From an uncultured Bacteroidales bacterium (GTDB lineage: Bacteria > Bacteroidota > Bacteroidia > Bacteroidales > UBA932): a stretch of DNA of 64,000 nucleotides. The position numbers were made by a program, and so were the translations under genes. Location: NCBI GenBank assembly GCA_905233655.1, contig CAJOCS010000001.1:54026-118025 (forward strand), read 5' to 3'. The first letter of the stretch is position 1, and each line of letters begins with the position of its first letter. Positions 43,161 to 52,959 of the stretch are shown piece after piece. A model generated the notes under the pieces. The model saw only the letters and a program-made list of their open reading frames with translations. It did no database searches and had not been told where the DNA came from.

Positions 43161-44389
43161 TAAGCGGCACGGCTCCATGCGGCGTGCGTTATGCCGTACG
43201 CCGGGGAGGAAACGCAGTGGCATACTGCGCATTGTCCATCGGCTGCGGCACCAGGGACGAAGAAGGCTTTCCCCAGGGAACCGCACATTTCACCGAACAC
43301 AACATTTTCAGGGGCACCAGCAGGAAAAGCGCCTCTGTGATTGGTTCATATCTGGACCGTCTTGGAGGCGAGCTGAATGCATACACAACCAAAGAGGAGA
43401 TAGTCATTCACGCCACCGTTCTCAAGGAAGACCTCGGCAAGGCCGCCAGGCTGCTGTTCGAGCTCGCAACCGATTCCGTTTTCCCCGAAAACGAGATTGA
43501 GACCGAAAGGGGCGTGGTCCTGGACGAAATCATCTCCTACAAGGACAATCCGGCCGAGGATGTTTACGACCGTTTCGAGGCCTTGCTCTTCGACGGGCAT
43601 CCTCTCGGGAAGCCGATTCTGGGGACATCGGCCTCGGTGAAAAAGATTGGAAGGGAGCATCTGCTGCGCTTCGTTTCAGAGCGCTTTACGCCGGAGCGCA
43701 TGGCTCTTACCATAGTTGCGAACCTTCCCGAAAAGGATATGGAAAAGCGGGTGCTGCGTCTTCTCGCGAAGCAGTTTCCGGGGATTGAAAAGCCCCGGGA
43801 AAGCACCCAAAGGCCGCTTTCAAAGCCTTCGGCGCCCCAGTTCAACAAGACAATAGACAAGCATCACCATGAGGCGAACGCTGTAATTGGCTCCTATGCC
43901 CCTTCCCTGTATGAGATTCCGGAACGCCTGTGCGCAGCTATGCTTGCGAACATCCTGGGCGGCCCTGCATCGAATTCCCTTTTGAACAGGGAACTCCGCG
44001 AGCGCCATGGATGGGTCTACGGAATCGAATGTTCCTACACCCAGTATGCCGACACTGGAATAATGGCCATCACCTTCGGCTGCGACCGTCCGAACCTGAA
44101 CTCCTGCCTCAAGGCAATAGACAAAATTTTGCGGCAACTCCGGGAAGAGCCGCTTTCGGCGGGCCGTCTCAAGAGTTTCCGCAAACAGTTGCTTGGCCAG
44201 CTGGCCATAAGCGCAGAGGCCGGTGAAGCCCAGTGCCTCTCAATGGGAAAGAGCCTGCTTTCCTGGGGACGCATCGCCCCCCGCGAAGAGGTTATCGGAG
44301 CCCTGGAAGCCATAACAGCGGAGATGCTCCGCGACATGGCCGTCCGGATTTTCGCCCCGGAAACAGTTTCTACGCTACTCTATCTCTAG
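43157..44389 (+). CDS. M16-family zinc peptidase
   Basis: 410 residues, one full M16 protomer. The inverted zinc motif HxxEH appears as GTAHFTEHNIFRGT (about residue 48), with the downstream Glu in ENEIETERGVVLDEI. The block GGELNAYTTKEEIVIHA is also typical; family members usually read HFLEHMxF, so Thr-Glu-His-Asn is a small variation. There is no signal peptide, suggesting a cytoplasmic or processing-type peptidase. Last gene of the asnS operon; the stop overlaps the convergent DUF3127 gene. Confidence 0.9.
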   Translation: MISGTAPCGVRYAVRRGGNAVAYCALSIGCGTRDEEGFPQGTAHFTEHNIFRGTSRKSASVIGSYLDRLGGELNAYTTKEEIVIHATVLKEDLGKAARLLFELATDSVFPENEIETERGVVLDEIISYKDNPAEDVYDRFEALLFDGHPLGKPILGTSASVKKIGREHLLRFVSERFTPERMALTIVANLPEKDMEKRVLRLLAKQFPGIEKPRESTQRPLSKPSAPQFNKTIDKHHHEANAVIGSYAPSLYEIPERLCAAMLANILGGPASNSLLNRELRERHGWVYGIECSYTQYADTGIMAITFGCDRPNLNSCLKAIDKILRQLREEPLSAGRLKSFRKQLLGQLAISAEAGEAQCLSMGKSLLSWGRIAPREEVIGALEAITAEMLRDMAVRIFAPETVSTLLYL

Positions 44390-44772
44390 AATGGCATATC
44401 TTCCTCGAAGGAGGATGCCACGTCGAAGGGCGGCATGTCCTCCACCGTGGGCATGCTCTCCGGAGCCGGCGCCGCTGCGGGTGCCGATGCCTGGGCAGAG
44501 AGGGAGATTCTCCAGATCCGAAGGTCGTTGTACCAGCGGCCGTTATACTCGCGGCTGTTGATATTGAAGGAAACCTTCACGCGGTCTCCCACCTGAAATT
44601 TGGACAATTCATTCACTTTTTCCTGCCCCCAGGCTATGAAGCATACCTGAGAAGTGAAATTGCCGTCAGGGAACTCCAGAATGAATTCCTGCTTGGCCCA
44701 GGGACCACGGGCCGATGTGCCTTGCTGCACGGCCATCTTGGAGCGCAGAGTCCCTTCCAGTTCCAATGCCAT
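44386..44772 (-). CDS. DUF3127 family protein (SSB-like OB fold)
   Basis: 128 residues. ELEGTLRSKMAVQQGTSARGPWAKQEFILEF and KVSFNINSREYNGRWYNDLRIWRI match the DUF3127 family of Bacteroidota, small OB-fold proteins likened to single-strand DNA-binding proteins. The C-terminal ~35 residues are Ala/Pro-rich and end in an acidic tail (SSFEEDMPF), like the protein-interaction tip of SSB. Function unproven. It lies 3 nt downstream of the FKBP gene on the minus strand. Confidence 0.82.
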   Translation of the reverse strand: MALELEGTLRSKMAVQQGTSARGPWAKQEFILEFPDGNFTSQVCFIAWGQEKVNELSKFQVGDRVKVSFNINSREYNGRWYNDLRIWRISLSAQASAPAAAPAPESMPTVEDMPPFDVASSFEEDMPF

Positions 44773-44775
44773 ATC

Positions 44776-45522
44776 TTATTCTTCTTCAGGATTTACATAA
44801 GGACGCACGTCCACGGTCTCCACGTCAAAGACGAGAGTCGAGTTGGGACCTACCGCACGGGGTCCGCGGTTGCCATATCCCAGTTCGCAGGGAATGACGA
44901 GGGTTATCTTGCCACCCTTGCCGATGAGCTTCAGGCCTTCGGACCATCCGGCAATTACCCTGTTGAGGGGGCACACCATTCCTTCCTGCTGGTCGAACAC
45001 GGTGCCGTCGATGAGGGTGCCACAGTAGTTGACCTCCACGGTGTCGCGGTCGGAAACGGGTTTCAGGCTTTCGTCGCCGTATTCATGAATGAGATAGACA
45101 AGGCCGGTGATGGTGGAATCGGCCTGGTTGGCGGTATAGTAGTCCAGACGGAATTTGTCGCCCTTCTCCTTGTTGAGAGCGGCCTCGTAGGCCATCATGG
45201 CGGCAAGATACCTGTCTATCGTGATGTTCATGTCCGAGGGGTCGATCTTGAACTGCTTTGCGAACACGGAGTCGATGGGCTTGCCCTCTTTTGCGTTCAG
45301 AGCGTCGTTCATGCCCTTGCGGAGCATGCTCATGTCAAGCTCTCCGAAATGCTGGCGGATTACCAGGCCGAAGTTCACACCGAGAAGGTACGATGTGGTG
45401 TCCACCATACCCTCCGAGGGAAGGAGTTCAAGAACTGCGGGCGAGCCTTCAGGCTTGCTCCTGCCACATGAGAACAGGGCCAGGGCGGCTATTGCCAGGA
45501 CTGTGATTTTTGTAAATTTCAT
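44776..45522 (-). CDS. FKBP-type peptidyl-prolyl isomerase lipoprotein
   Basis: 248 residues with a lipobox LFSC (Cys19). Residues ~35-135 resemble the FkpA-type N-terminal dimerisation region. The FKBP domain is C-terminal (DTVEVNYCGTLIDGTVFDQ, VIAGWSEGLKLIGKGGKITLVIPCELGYGNRG, LVFDVETVDV). It catalyses proline isomerisation during folding of exported proteins, anchored to a membrane. First gene of a two-gene minus-strand unit. Confidence 0.93.
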   Translation of the reverse strand: MKFTKITVLAIAALALFSCGRSKPEGSPAVLELLPSEGMVDTTSYLLGVNFGLVIRQHFGELDMSMLRKGMNDALNAKEGKPIDSVFAKQFKIDPSDMNITIDRYLAAMMAYEAALNKEKGDKFRLDYYTANQADSTITGLVYLIHEYGDESLKPVSDRDTVEVNYCGTLIDGTVFDQQEGMVCPLNRVIAGWSEGLKLIGKGGKITLVIPCELGYGNRGPRAVGPNSTLVFDVETVDVRPYVNPEEE

Positions 45523-45560
45523 GACTATTTCTTGATGTTATCAATCAAATACTTGAGTCG

Positions 45561-45568
45561 CAAATTTA
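45561..45568 (-). promoter_or_regulatory. -7 box for the FKBP gene
   Basis: Minus-strand TAAATTTG (45568-45561) lies 39 nt upstream of the start. A weak opposing promoter for recQ (TTG 45579-45581, TATATTAG 45602-45609) lies in the same gap. Confidence 0.55.
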
Positions 45569-45629
45569 CGAAGATTTTTTGGAATAGTTCTGAAAAAATG
45601 TTATATTAGAGGCAACAAAGCGCTATTTT

Positions 45630-47834
45630 ATGTCCACCGGCCAAGACGTTCTCCATTCAAAGCTGAAAACCTTCTTCGGTTACGATGCCTTCAAAGGAGA
45701 CCAGGAAAACATAATCCGCCACCTAATCGCAGGTGGAGACGCTTTTGTACTGATGCCCACGGGCGGCGGCAAATCGCTTTGCTACCAGCTGCCCGCCCTC
45801 GTTATGGAAGGCACCGCCATCGTGATTTCCCCGCTGATTGCCCTAATGAAAAACCAGGTGGACGCCATCCGTGGTTTCGAGGCCGGAGACCAGGGCATCG
45901 CCCACTTCCTGAACTCTTCACTCAGCCGAACCCAGATTCAGGAAGTGCAGGAAGACCTTCTGAGCGGAGTCACGAAACTCCTTTATGTGGCCCCGGAATC
46001 GCTCACTAAGGAAGAAAACATCGGCCTGCTGAAGAGCATCAGGATTTCCTTCTATGCTGTGGACGAGGCGCACTGCATTTCCGAATGGGGGCACGACTTC
46101 CGCCCGGAATACCGCCGCATACGCCCCATCATAGACCGCATACAGAAGGCTCCGGTGATTGCCCTTACGGCGACGGCCACCCCGAAGGTCCAGAGCGACA
46201 TCCTGAAGAACCTTCGCATCCAGGACGCCACGGTATTCAAGTCGTCGTTCAACCGTCCGAACCTCTATTACGAGGTGCGCGACAAGGTTGAACCGGAGAA
46301 GGACATTATCCGCTTCATCCGCGCCAACAGCGGCAAATCCGGCATAGTCTACTGCCTGAGCCGGAAGAAGGTGGAAGAGCTGGCGCAGCTGCTCTCCATA
46401 AACGGAATCAAGGCCCTTCCCTACCACGCGGGCCTGGACGCCAAGACGAGGACCGACAACCAGGACATGTTCCTCCGCGAGGAAATCGACGTGATTGTGG
46501 CCACCATCGCATTCGGCATGGGAATCGACAAGCCGGACGTGCGATTCGTGATTCATTACGACATTCCAAAGAGCATAGAAGGCTACTATCAGGAGACCGG
46601 ACGAGCCGGACGCGACGGGAAAGAAGGCCTTTGCATTACCTACTACAGCTACAAGGACATCCAGAAGCTGGAGAAATTCATGCAGGGAAAGCCGGTGGCC
46701 GAGCAGGAGATTGGCCGGGCCCTTCTGAACGAGACCGTGGCCTACGCCGAATCCAGCCAGTGCCGCAGGAAGATCCTTCTGAATTACTTCGGAGAAGACT
46801 ACGATGAGCCGTCCTGCGGCTGCTGCGACAACTGCCTCCACCCGAAGGCCCGCTTCGACGGAAGGGAGGAAATGTGCCTCGTAATAGAGTTGGTGGACAC
46901 TCTGAAGGAGCATTTCAAGCTCGAGCACCTCGCCAGCATACTGGCCGGAGTTTCCACCGCCATGATAAAGAGCTACAACCACGACTCTCTGGAGCTCTTC
47001 GGCGCGGGGAAAGACCACGACGTGCGCTTCTGGTCGGCCGTAATCCATCAGGGCTTCATTCTCCATTTCCTGGAGAAAGACATGGACAATTACGGGCTTG
47101 TGTCTGTCACGGACCAGGGTCTGGAATTCTATCTGCACCCCACCGAGCTCATGCTGGTTGAAGACCGCACCTTCTCGGAAGGCACGGACGACGATGACGA
47201 CGACATCCCCGGCCCTCCCGGCGGAGGTGGCGGAGGCGGAGACCCTGTCCTTCTTGCAATGCTGAAAGACCTTCGCAAGGACGTAGCCAGGAAGATGAAC
47301 CTCCAGCCCTGGATAGTGTTCTCCGACCAGGCCCTCGAAGACATGTCCATCCTCTACCCCATTACCCTCAAGGAAATGGCCGAGAAATGCCAGGGCGTGG
47401 GCGAAGGCAAGGCACGGAAGTTCGGAAAGCCTTTCATCGAACTGATCGAGCGCTATGTGGAGGAGAACGAGATAGACCGCCCGGACGATTTCGTGGTGAA
47501 GTCCGTATCCGCGAAATCCGGCAACAAAGTTTATATTATCCAGGCCGTGGACCGCAAAATGGCCCTGGAAGACATCGCAAAGGCAAGGGGGCTGGATATG
47601 GACGCACTGCTCAGCGAAATTGAAGCCATTGTGAGCGCCGGCACCAAACTGGACCTCAACTACTACATCAACGAAACCCTCGACGAGGAAGTCGTAGAGG
47701 AAATATACGACTGGTTCAAGGACGAGGCCGAGTCGGACTCCCTTCAGGATGCCATGAAGGAACTCAGTTCCGACTATGAAGAAGAGGAAATCCGCCTTGT
47801 CCGCATCAAGTTCCTCTGCGAAGTGGCTTCTTAG
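45630..47834 (+). CDS. recQ: ATP-dependent DNA helicase RecQ
   Basis: 734 residues. Walker A MPTGGGKSLCYQLPAL, DEAH box AVDEAHCISEWGHDFRPEY, motif VI YYQETGRAGRDGKEGLC and the zinc cluster C-x16-17-C-x2-C-x2-C around CRRKILLNYFGEDYDEPSCG are intact. A winged-helix domain follows to ~505, then an Asp run and a Gly run (DDDDDDIPGPPGGGGGGG) as a flexible linker, then an HRDC domain. The C-terminal ~100 residues are a Bacteroidota extension. It unwinds DNA 3' to 5' in recombination and repair. Confidence 0.96.
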   Translation: MSTGQDVLHSKLKTFFGYDAFKGDQENIIRHLIAGGDAFVLMPTGGGKSLCYQLPALVMEGTAIVISPLIALMKNQVDAIRGFEAGDQGIAHFLNSSLSRTQIQEVQEDLLSGVTKLLYVAPESLTKEENIGLLKSIRISFYAVDEAHCISEWGHDFRPEYRRIRPIIDRIQKAPVIALTATATPKVQSDILKNLRIQDATVFKSSFNRPNLYYEVRDKVEPEKDIIRFIRANSGKSGIVYCLSRKKVEELAQLLSINGIKALPYHAGLDAKTRTDNQDMFLREEIDVIVATIAFGMGIDKPDVRFVIHYDIPKSIEGYYQETGRAGRDGKEGLCITYYSYKDIQKLEKFMQGKPVAEQEIGRALLNETVAYAESSQCRRKILLNYFGEDYDEPSCGCCDNCLHPKARFDGREEMCLVIELVDTLKEHFKLEHLASILAGVSTAMIKSYNHDSLELFGAGKDHDVRFWSAVIHQGFILHFLEKDMDNYGLVSVTDQGLEFYLHPTELMLVEDRTFSEGTDDDDDDIPGPPGGGGGGGDPVLLAMLKDLRKDVARKMNLQPWIVFSDQALEDMSILYPITLKEMAEKCQGVGEGKARKFGKPFIELIERYVEENEIDRPDDFVVKSVSAKSGNKVYIIQAVDRKMALEDIAKARGLDMDALLSEIEAIVSAGTKLDLNYYINETLDEEVVEEIYDWFKDEAESDSLQDAMKELSSDYEEEEIRLVRIKFLCEVAS

Positions 47835-47896
47835 CACAGAATTTGACCATATTGGCTACTGCGGATTCCAAATGCGGATTATCCGTTAATTCTTTG

Positions 47897-47904
47897 TATC
47901 TTTG
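47897..47904 (+). promoter_or_regulatory. -7 box for the small-protein/dnaG/metG unit
   Basis: TATCTTTG (47897-47904) matches the consensus, 16 nt before the ATG at 47921. No -33 element of standard spacing was seen. Confidence 0.6.
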
Positions 47905-47920
47905 TAAACTTTATGACAAA

Positions 47921-48241
47921 ATGGCAGTAATAGATATGTTCGGCATAAACTTCATGGACAGGACGTGGCGCATCGTGAAAGACATCCTCTTTATAGCTCT
48001 GGGTGTGGTTCTCATGGTGAAAGGCGGCTTCTTCCCCTTCCTGCTCGGCACTCTCGCCATGATATGGTACGGCAAGAACCTGCTCATGATGGTGGCTGTT
48101 GCACGGATTGAAAAACAGGCCCGCAAGGCCGTTGACGCCAACAATAACAAGGCCGATGTGTCCCACCCCAAATCCCCGGAAGGGAAGATTCAGGTGACGG
48201 ACCTCACCCAGGCCAGGGAAGTTGATTTTGAAAAGGAATGA
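47921..48241 (+). CDS. small membrane protein upstream of dnaG
   Basis: 106 residues from ATG 47921, the first start after the promoter. Two adjacent hydrophobic segments (IVKDILFIALGVVLMVKGG and FFPFLLGTLAMIWYG) precede a charged cytoplasmic-type tail that ends in VDFEKE. It may belong to a DUF4834-like Bacteroidota family, but this is uncertain. It overlaps dnaG by ATGA, so it is translationally coupled to primase. Confidence 0.65.
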   Translation: MAVIDMFGINFMDRTWRIVKDILFIALGVVLMVKGGFFPFLLGTLAMIWYGKNLLMMVAVARIEKQARKAVDANNNKADVSHPKSPEGKIQVTDLTQAREVDFEKE

Positions 48242-50202
48242 TTCCCAAGGAAACGGTAGACCAGATTCTTGACACCGCCCGAGTAGAAGAGGTGGTGGGA
48301 GACTTCGTCACCCTGAAACGCCAGGGCGGAAGTCTCTGGGCCTGCTGTCCTTTCCATAATGAAAAAACCCCTTCCTTCCACGTGGTTCCAGCCCGCGGCA
48401 TCTACAAATGCTTCGGCTGCGGCAAATCCGGAACTGCAGTGGGCTTCCTGATGGAATACGAAAAGCTCTCCTACACGGAGGCTCTTAAATACCTTGCCCG
48501 CAAGTATCACATCGAAGTGCACGAAGAGGAGGAAACTCCCGAGCAGCTCCAGGCGCGCCAGCGCAGCGAAAGCCTGATGGCCGTCTCCGAGTATGCCTTC
48601 TCCTTCTATAAAGAGCAGCTCAAGACCGAGGAAGGCCATGCCATAGGCTACCAGTATTTCCGTTCCCGCGGGCTGGAGGACGAGACCATTGAAAAGTACG
48701 GCCTCGGCTGGGCCCCGAAATCGAAGGATGCCTTTGTACTGGCCGCCAAAGAAGCCGGCTACAAGGACGAATACCTGCTTGAAACCGGCCTTGCGTCCCA
48801 GTGGGAAGACGGTTCGGTGCACGACCGCTTCTACGACCGTGTGATGTTCCCCGTCCACTCGGTGAGCGGGCGCGTGATAGCCTTCGGCGGCAGGACCCTG
48901 CTGAAAGAGAAGTCGGACAAGATTGCTAAATACGTAAACTCCAAGGAATCGGAGATTTACGTCAAATCCCGCTCCCTCTACGGCATATACTTCGCAAAGA
49001 GCGAAATCGCCCGCCGCGACAAATGTTACCTTCTGGAAGGCTACCTGGACGTACTGTCCATGCATCAGCTCGGAATCACGAACTGTGTTGCCTCCAGCGG
49101 CACATCGCTCACCGAAGAACAGATCCGTCTCATCCGAAAGTTCACGGAAAACATCACCATCATCTACGACGGCGACTCGGCCGGGCTGCATGCTGCAATC
49201 AGAGCCATCGGCATGATTCTGAAAGAGGGCATGAACCCGCGCGTGGTATTCCTTCCGGACGGCGACGACCCCGACTCCTATTCCAGGAAACACACCCTCG
49301 AAGAGGTTCAGCAGTTCATCGACTCCCATGAGCAGGACGGAATCAGTTTCAAGACCGACCTCCTCCTCTCCGAAGCCGGCGACGACCCCCTCAAAAAGGC
49401 CGGCCTCATTAACGAGATTGCCGACACCATAGCCGATATTCCGGATGCCATCAAGCGCTCCGTATATGTGGAAACCGTGGCCGAGCGCTTCGGAATAGGC
49501 AGCGACATCATTCTCGCGAGGGTTGGCCGCACCAGGGACAAGCTTCGCAGCGGCGAAATCGAAAGCCGCGCAAGGGAGGAAAGGCGCCAGCAGCAGGCGC
49601 AGAGGGCTCAGGAGCAGGCTCCGTCGGCCTCAGAGAGGCGTATCCTGGAAGGGAACCGGATTCTGGAGCCGTCGGAAAAGGAACTTCTGGGCTTCATCCT
49701 CACCGAGGGCTGCACGCCCATGAACTTCGAGAGCGACTCCGAATTCTTCTCGAGCGAGCCCCAGTGCGTGGCCGATTTCATAGACGCCGCCCTCCGGGCC
49801 GACGACATTTCTTTCTCGAACGAGGCATTCCGAAACACCTACGACGCCTACTTCGCCCTCTTCGACGAAGGCAAGACGCAGGACGAGATTGTGCTTGCCC
49901 TGCTGAACGGCGAGGACAGGAGCGTTGCGGGCGTTGTGGCAGCCCTGTCGCAGGAGAAATACGAACTCACCGTGAAGAACTTCTCCGACGCCCTCACCAC
50001 CCGTGAATCCTGGCTGGTGAACTTCGTGCCGCGCGCCATCCTGGCCTATCACGACAAGCGCCTCCAGCTCATGCAGAACGAGCTCATGAAAGAGCTTCGA
50101 GACGCCTCCGCAGAGCGCCAGACAGAGATTATGGCGCGTCTCGGAACCATAAACGAAATGAAGAAAACAATCAATATCAAACTAGGTCGACTGAAAAAAT
50201 GA
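48238..50202 (+). CDS. dnaG: DNA primase
   Basis: 654 residues. The CHC2 zinc finger ([28 protein letters not shown]) lies at ~40-65. The primase core follows, with the TOPRIM motifs [13 protein letters not shown] and [15 protein letters not shown] at ~265-330. The C-terminal ~200 residues form the helicase-interaction domain. It makes RNA primers for replication. It overlaps the small membrane protein gene upstream and metG downstream by 4 nt each. Confidence 0.97.
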   Translation: MIPKETVDQILDTARVEEVVGDFVTLKRQGGSLWACCPFHNEKTPSFHVVPARGIYKCFGCGKSGTAVGFLMEYEKLSYTEALKYLARKYHIEVHEEEETPEQLQARQRSESLMAVSEYAFSFYKEQLKTEEGHAIGYQYFRSRGLEDETIEKYGLGWAPKSKDAFVLAAKEAGYKDEYLLETGLASQWEDGSVHDRFYDRVMFPVHSVSGRVIAFGGRTLLKEKSDKIAKYVNSKESEIYVKSRSLYGIYFAKSEIARRDKCYLLEGYLDVLSMHQLGITNCVASSGTSLTEEQIRLIRKFTENITIIYDGDSAGLHAAIRAIGMILKEGMNPRVVFLPDGDDPDSYSRKHTLEEVQQFIDSHEQDGISFKTDLLLSEAGDDPLKKAGLINEIADTIADIPDAIKRSVYVETVAERFGIGSDIILARVGRTRDKLRSGEIESRAREERRQQQAQRAQEQAPSASERRILEGNRILEPSEKELLGFILTEGCTPMNFESDSEFFSSEPQCVADFIDAALRADDISFSNEAFRNTYDAYFALFDEGKTQDEIVLALLNGEDRSVAGVVAALSQEKYELTVKNFSDALTTRESWLVNFVPRAILAYHDKRLQLMQNELMKELRDASAERQTEIMARLGTINEMKKTINIKLGRLKK

Positions 50203-52352
50203 AGGACTATAAAAGAACTCTTGTGACCTGCGCTCTCCCCTACGCAAACGGTCCCGTACATATAGGTCATCTTGCCGGCGCATACATCCCCGGCGACATC
50301 TACGTCCGCTTCCTCCGCCTCCGCGGAGAAGATGTCCTGTTTATCTGCGGCAGCGACGAGCACGGAGTGCCCATCACCATCAAGGCCCGGAAGGAGGGTA
50401 TCACCCCGCAGGACGTAGTGGACCGTTACCATAAGATAATGAAGGACGCCTTCACCGGCCTGGGAATCAATTTCGACATCTATTCCCGCACCACCTCCAA
50501 GGTGCACGACAAGCTGGCTTCGGACTTCTTCCGCAAGCTCTACGACGAAGGCAAGTTCATCACCAAGGAGACCGAGCAGTTCTACGACGACGAGGCCCGC
50601 ACCTTCCTTGCCGACCGCTATATCGTCGGTACCTGCCCCAAGTGCGGCAATCCCAACGCCTACGGCGACCAGTGCGAGAAATGCGGCTCCACCCTGAGCC
50701 CCGAAGAGCTGGTTAATCCCCGTTCGGCCCTGAGCGGCGCAGCTCCTCGCAAAGTGAAGACCAAGCACTGGTACCTTCCCCTGGACCAGTACGAGCCCTG
50801 GCTCCGCGACTGGATTCTGGAGCAGCACAAAGAGTGGAAAGCCAATGTCTACGGCCAGTGCAAGAGCTGGCTGGACGGCGGTCTGCAGCCCCGTGCCGTG
50901 AGCCGCGACCTCGACTGGGGCGTTCCCGTCCCCGTGGAAGGGGCGGAAGGCAAGGTGCTCTACGTCTGGTTCGACGCCCCCATCGGCTATATCTCCAATA
51001 CCAAAGAACTCCTTCCCGAAAGCTGGGAGAAGTGGTGGAAGAGCGAGGACACCCGCCTGGTGCATTTCATAGGCAAGGACAACATTGTGTTCCACTGCAT
51101 AGTGTTCCCTTCCATGCTGAAGGCTCACGGCGGATATGTGCTCCCGGACAATGTTCCCTCAAACGAATTCCTGAACCTCGAGGGCGACAAGATTTCCACC
51201 TCAAGGGGCTGGGCCGTATGGGTGGACGAGTACGAACGCGACTTCCCCGGCCAGGAGGACGTCCTTCGCTACATGCTCACCGCAAACGCCCCTGAAACCA
51301 AGGACAACGACTTCACCTGGAAGGACTTCCAGAGCCGTAACAACAGCGAACTCGTGGCCGTGTTCGGCAACTTCGTAAACCGTGCGGTGGTGCTCACCCA
51401 CAAGTATTTCAACGGCGTGGTGCCCCGGAATGCCAAGCCGGAAGCAATTGATGCCGAAACCCTTGCACAGATTCTCCCTTGCAAGGAAGCCATGGAGAAA
51501 TACATCGAGACCTTCCACTTCCGCGAGGCCCTCAAGGAAGCCATGAACATGGCCCGCATCGGCAACAAATACATCTCCGACATGGAGCCCTGGAAGGTGG
51601 CGAAGACCGACATGGACCGCACTGCCTCCATCCTCTACACCTGCCTGCAGATATGCGCCTGCCTTGCCGTCGCTTTCGAGCCGTTCACGCCCTTCAGCGC
51701 CGGAAAGCTACGCGACATGCTGCACGTGAGCCTCAACGCCGGCTCCGACCACAGGAAAGGCGAAGGCACCCCCACTGAAAACTTCTACCGCGAGGGAGAA
51801 GGCCGGGCCCTGCACACCGGAGAAGCGCCCGGATACGATATTGTCCTCGACTGGAGCTCGCTCGGCAAGGGAGAGCTGCTGCCCGCCGGCCATGCAATCG
51901 GCGAGGCCGAGCTCCTCTTCCGCAAAATCGAAGACGCCGAAGTGGACGCCCAGATTGCCCGCCTCGAAGCCATCAAGGCCGAAAGGGAAAAGGCCGAAGC
52001 CCTGAAGAACATCCCGCCCCAGAAGGCCGAAGTCTCCTTCGACGACTTCTCCGCCATGGATATCCGCACCGCCACCGTTCTTGAGGCCGAGCGTGTTCCC
52101 AAGACCGACAAGCTGCTGAAACTCACCATCGACACCGGCCTTGACAAGCGCACGATTGTATCCGGAATCGCCGAATACTATTCTCCGGAAGACATGTTGG
52201 GCAAGCAGATTTGCATCCTTGCGAACCTCGCACCCCGCACCATCCGCGGAATCGAGTCCAGGGGCATGATTCTCATGGCCAAACAGGGCGACGGGAGCAT
52301 GCGTTTCATAACCCCCGCCGAAGTGCTCGCCAACGGCTCCCAGGTGGGATAA
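50199..52352 (+). CDS. metG: methionyl-tRNA synthetase with C-terminal tRNA-binding domain
   Basis: 717 residues. HIGH motif in [16 protein letters not shown], zinc knuckle [18 protein letters not shown], and a KMSKS-equivalent [11 protein letters not shown]. The C-terminal ~110 residues ([22 protein letters not shown]...[11 protein letters not shown]) are the EMAP/Trbp111-like tRNA-binding domain. The insertion near residues 510-560 ([20 protein letters not shown]) is unusually hydrophilic. It charges tRNA-Met. It overlaps dnaG by 4 nt. Confidence 0.97.
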   Translation: MKDYKRTLVTCALPYANGPVHIGHLAGAYIPGDIYVRFLRLRGEDVLFICGSDEHGVPITIKARKEGITPQDVVDRYHKIMKDAFTGLGINFDIYSRTTSKVHDKLASDFFRKLYDEGKFITKETEQFYDDEARTFLADRYIVGTCPKCGNPNAYGDQCEKCGSTLSPEELVNPRSALSGAAPRKVKTKHWYLPLDQYEPWLRDWILEQHKEWKANVYGQCKSWLDGGLQPRAVSRDLDWGVPVPVEGAEGKVLYVWFDAPIGYISNTKELLPESWEKWWKSEDTRLVHFIGKDNIVFHCIVFPSMLKAHGGYVLPDNVPSNEFLNLEGDKISTSRGWAVWVDEYERDFPGQEDVLRYMLTANAPETKDNDFTWKDFQSRNNSELVAVFGNFVNRAVVLTHKYFNGVVPRNAKPEAIDAETLAQILPCKEAMEKYIETFHFREALKEAMNMARIGNKYISDMEPWKVAKTDMDRTASILYTCLQICACLAVAFEPFTPFSAGKLRDMLHVSLNAGSDHRKGEGTPTENFYREGEGRALHTGEAPGYDIVLDWSSLGKGELLPAGHAIGEAELLFRKIEDAEVDAQIARLEAIKAEREKAEALKNIPPQKAEVSFDDFSAMDIRTATVLEAERVPKTDKLLKLTIDTGLDKRTIVSGIAEYYSPEDMLGKQICILANLAPRTIRGIESRGMILMAKQGDGSMRFITPAEVLANGSQVG

Positions 52353-52355
52353 CGC

Positions 52356-52889
52356 TTATCGGCAATCTGAAGCGATGGCCCAAAGCACTACGCCGATGCT
52401 GACGGAAACGTTGAGTGAGTGCTTGGTGCCGCGCTGAGGGATTTCGAGAGAAAAATCGGAGGCATCCACAACCTCCTGGCTTACGCCCTGGACTTCATTG
52501 CCGAAGACCAGGGCGTATCGCTTTCCAGCCTCACGGCGGAAGCTGTCGAGCTTCACGGAATGCACCGTCTGCTCGACGGAAACCACGGTGTAACCGAGCT
52601 CCTGAAGTTCCCGGACAAGGGAAAGAGTATCGGGGCGGTGTTCGAAGGGAACGGCATCCTCGGCCCCGAGGGCGCTCTTGTGAATCTCGGCTGAAGGCGG
52701 TACGGCGCAGATGCCGCAGAGCCAGAGCTTGTCCACGCCGAAGGCATCGGCCGTACGGAAGGCGGAGCCCACGTTGTGTGCGCTGCGGATATTGTCGAGC
52801 ACGACCACTATTCCGGAAGGTTCTTTCTCCCGGTACTGGGCGGCGGAGATGCGCCCGAGCTCCATGTTCAGCAGTTTCCTGTCTTTCAC
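52356..52889 (-). CDS. SpoU/TrmH-family RNA 2'-O-methyltransferase
   Basis: 177 residues. Three SPOUT motifs are present: DNIRSAHNVGSAFRTADAFG, ALVFGNEVQGVSQEVVD and IPQRGTKHSLNVSVSIGVVLW. It lacks the extra N-terminal substrate-binding domain of RlmB, so it is nearer TrmL/TrmH types. It methylates a ribose in tRNA or rRNA; target unknown. It converges with metG with only 3 nt between the stops. Confidence 0.9.
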   Translation of the reverse strand: MKDRKLLNMELGRISAAQYREKEPSGIVVVLDNIRSAHNVGSAFRTADAFGVDKLWLCGICAVPPSAEIHKSALGAEDAVPFEHRPDTLSLVRELQELGYTVVSVEQTVHSVKLDSFRREAGKRYALVFGNEVQGVSQEVVDASDFSLEIPQRGTKHSLNVSVSIGVVLWAIASDCR

Positions 52890-52894
52890 GAGTG

Positions 52895-52902
52895 CAAAGG
52901 TA
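52895..52902 (-). promoter_or_regulatory. -7 box for the SpoU methyltransferase
   Basis: Minus-strand TACCTTTG (52902-52895) ends only 5 nt upstream of the ATG, implying a very short or absent leader. No clear -33 element was identified. Confidence 0.5.
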
Positions 52903-52923
52903 CTTTATTTCCGTTAAAAAGTG

Positions 52924-52931
52924 TATATTTG
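52924..52931 (+). promoter_or_regulatory. -7 box for glyA
   Basis: TATATTTG (52924-52931) lies 28 nt before the glyA ATG. The -33 side is weak (TTT at 52904-52906). Confidence 0.6.
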
Positions 52932-52959
52932 CGAATCCAAATAACACTAAAACCAATTT

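Noticed and set aside
43290..43330. Inactive M16 pseudoprotease
   Set aside because: HFTEH still satisfies HxxEH and the downstream Glu is present, so catalytic competence is likely.
51180..51220. Loss of the KMSKS motif in MetG as a sign of inactivation
   Set aside because: [11 protein letters not shown] is a recognised variant at the same position, and all other catalytic and zinc motifs are intact.
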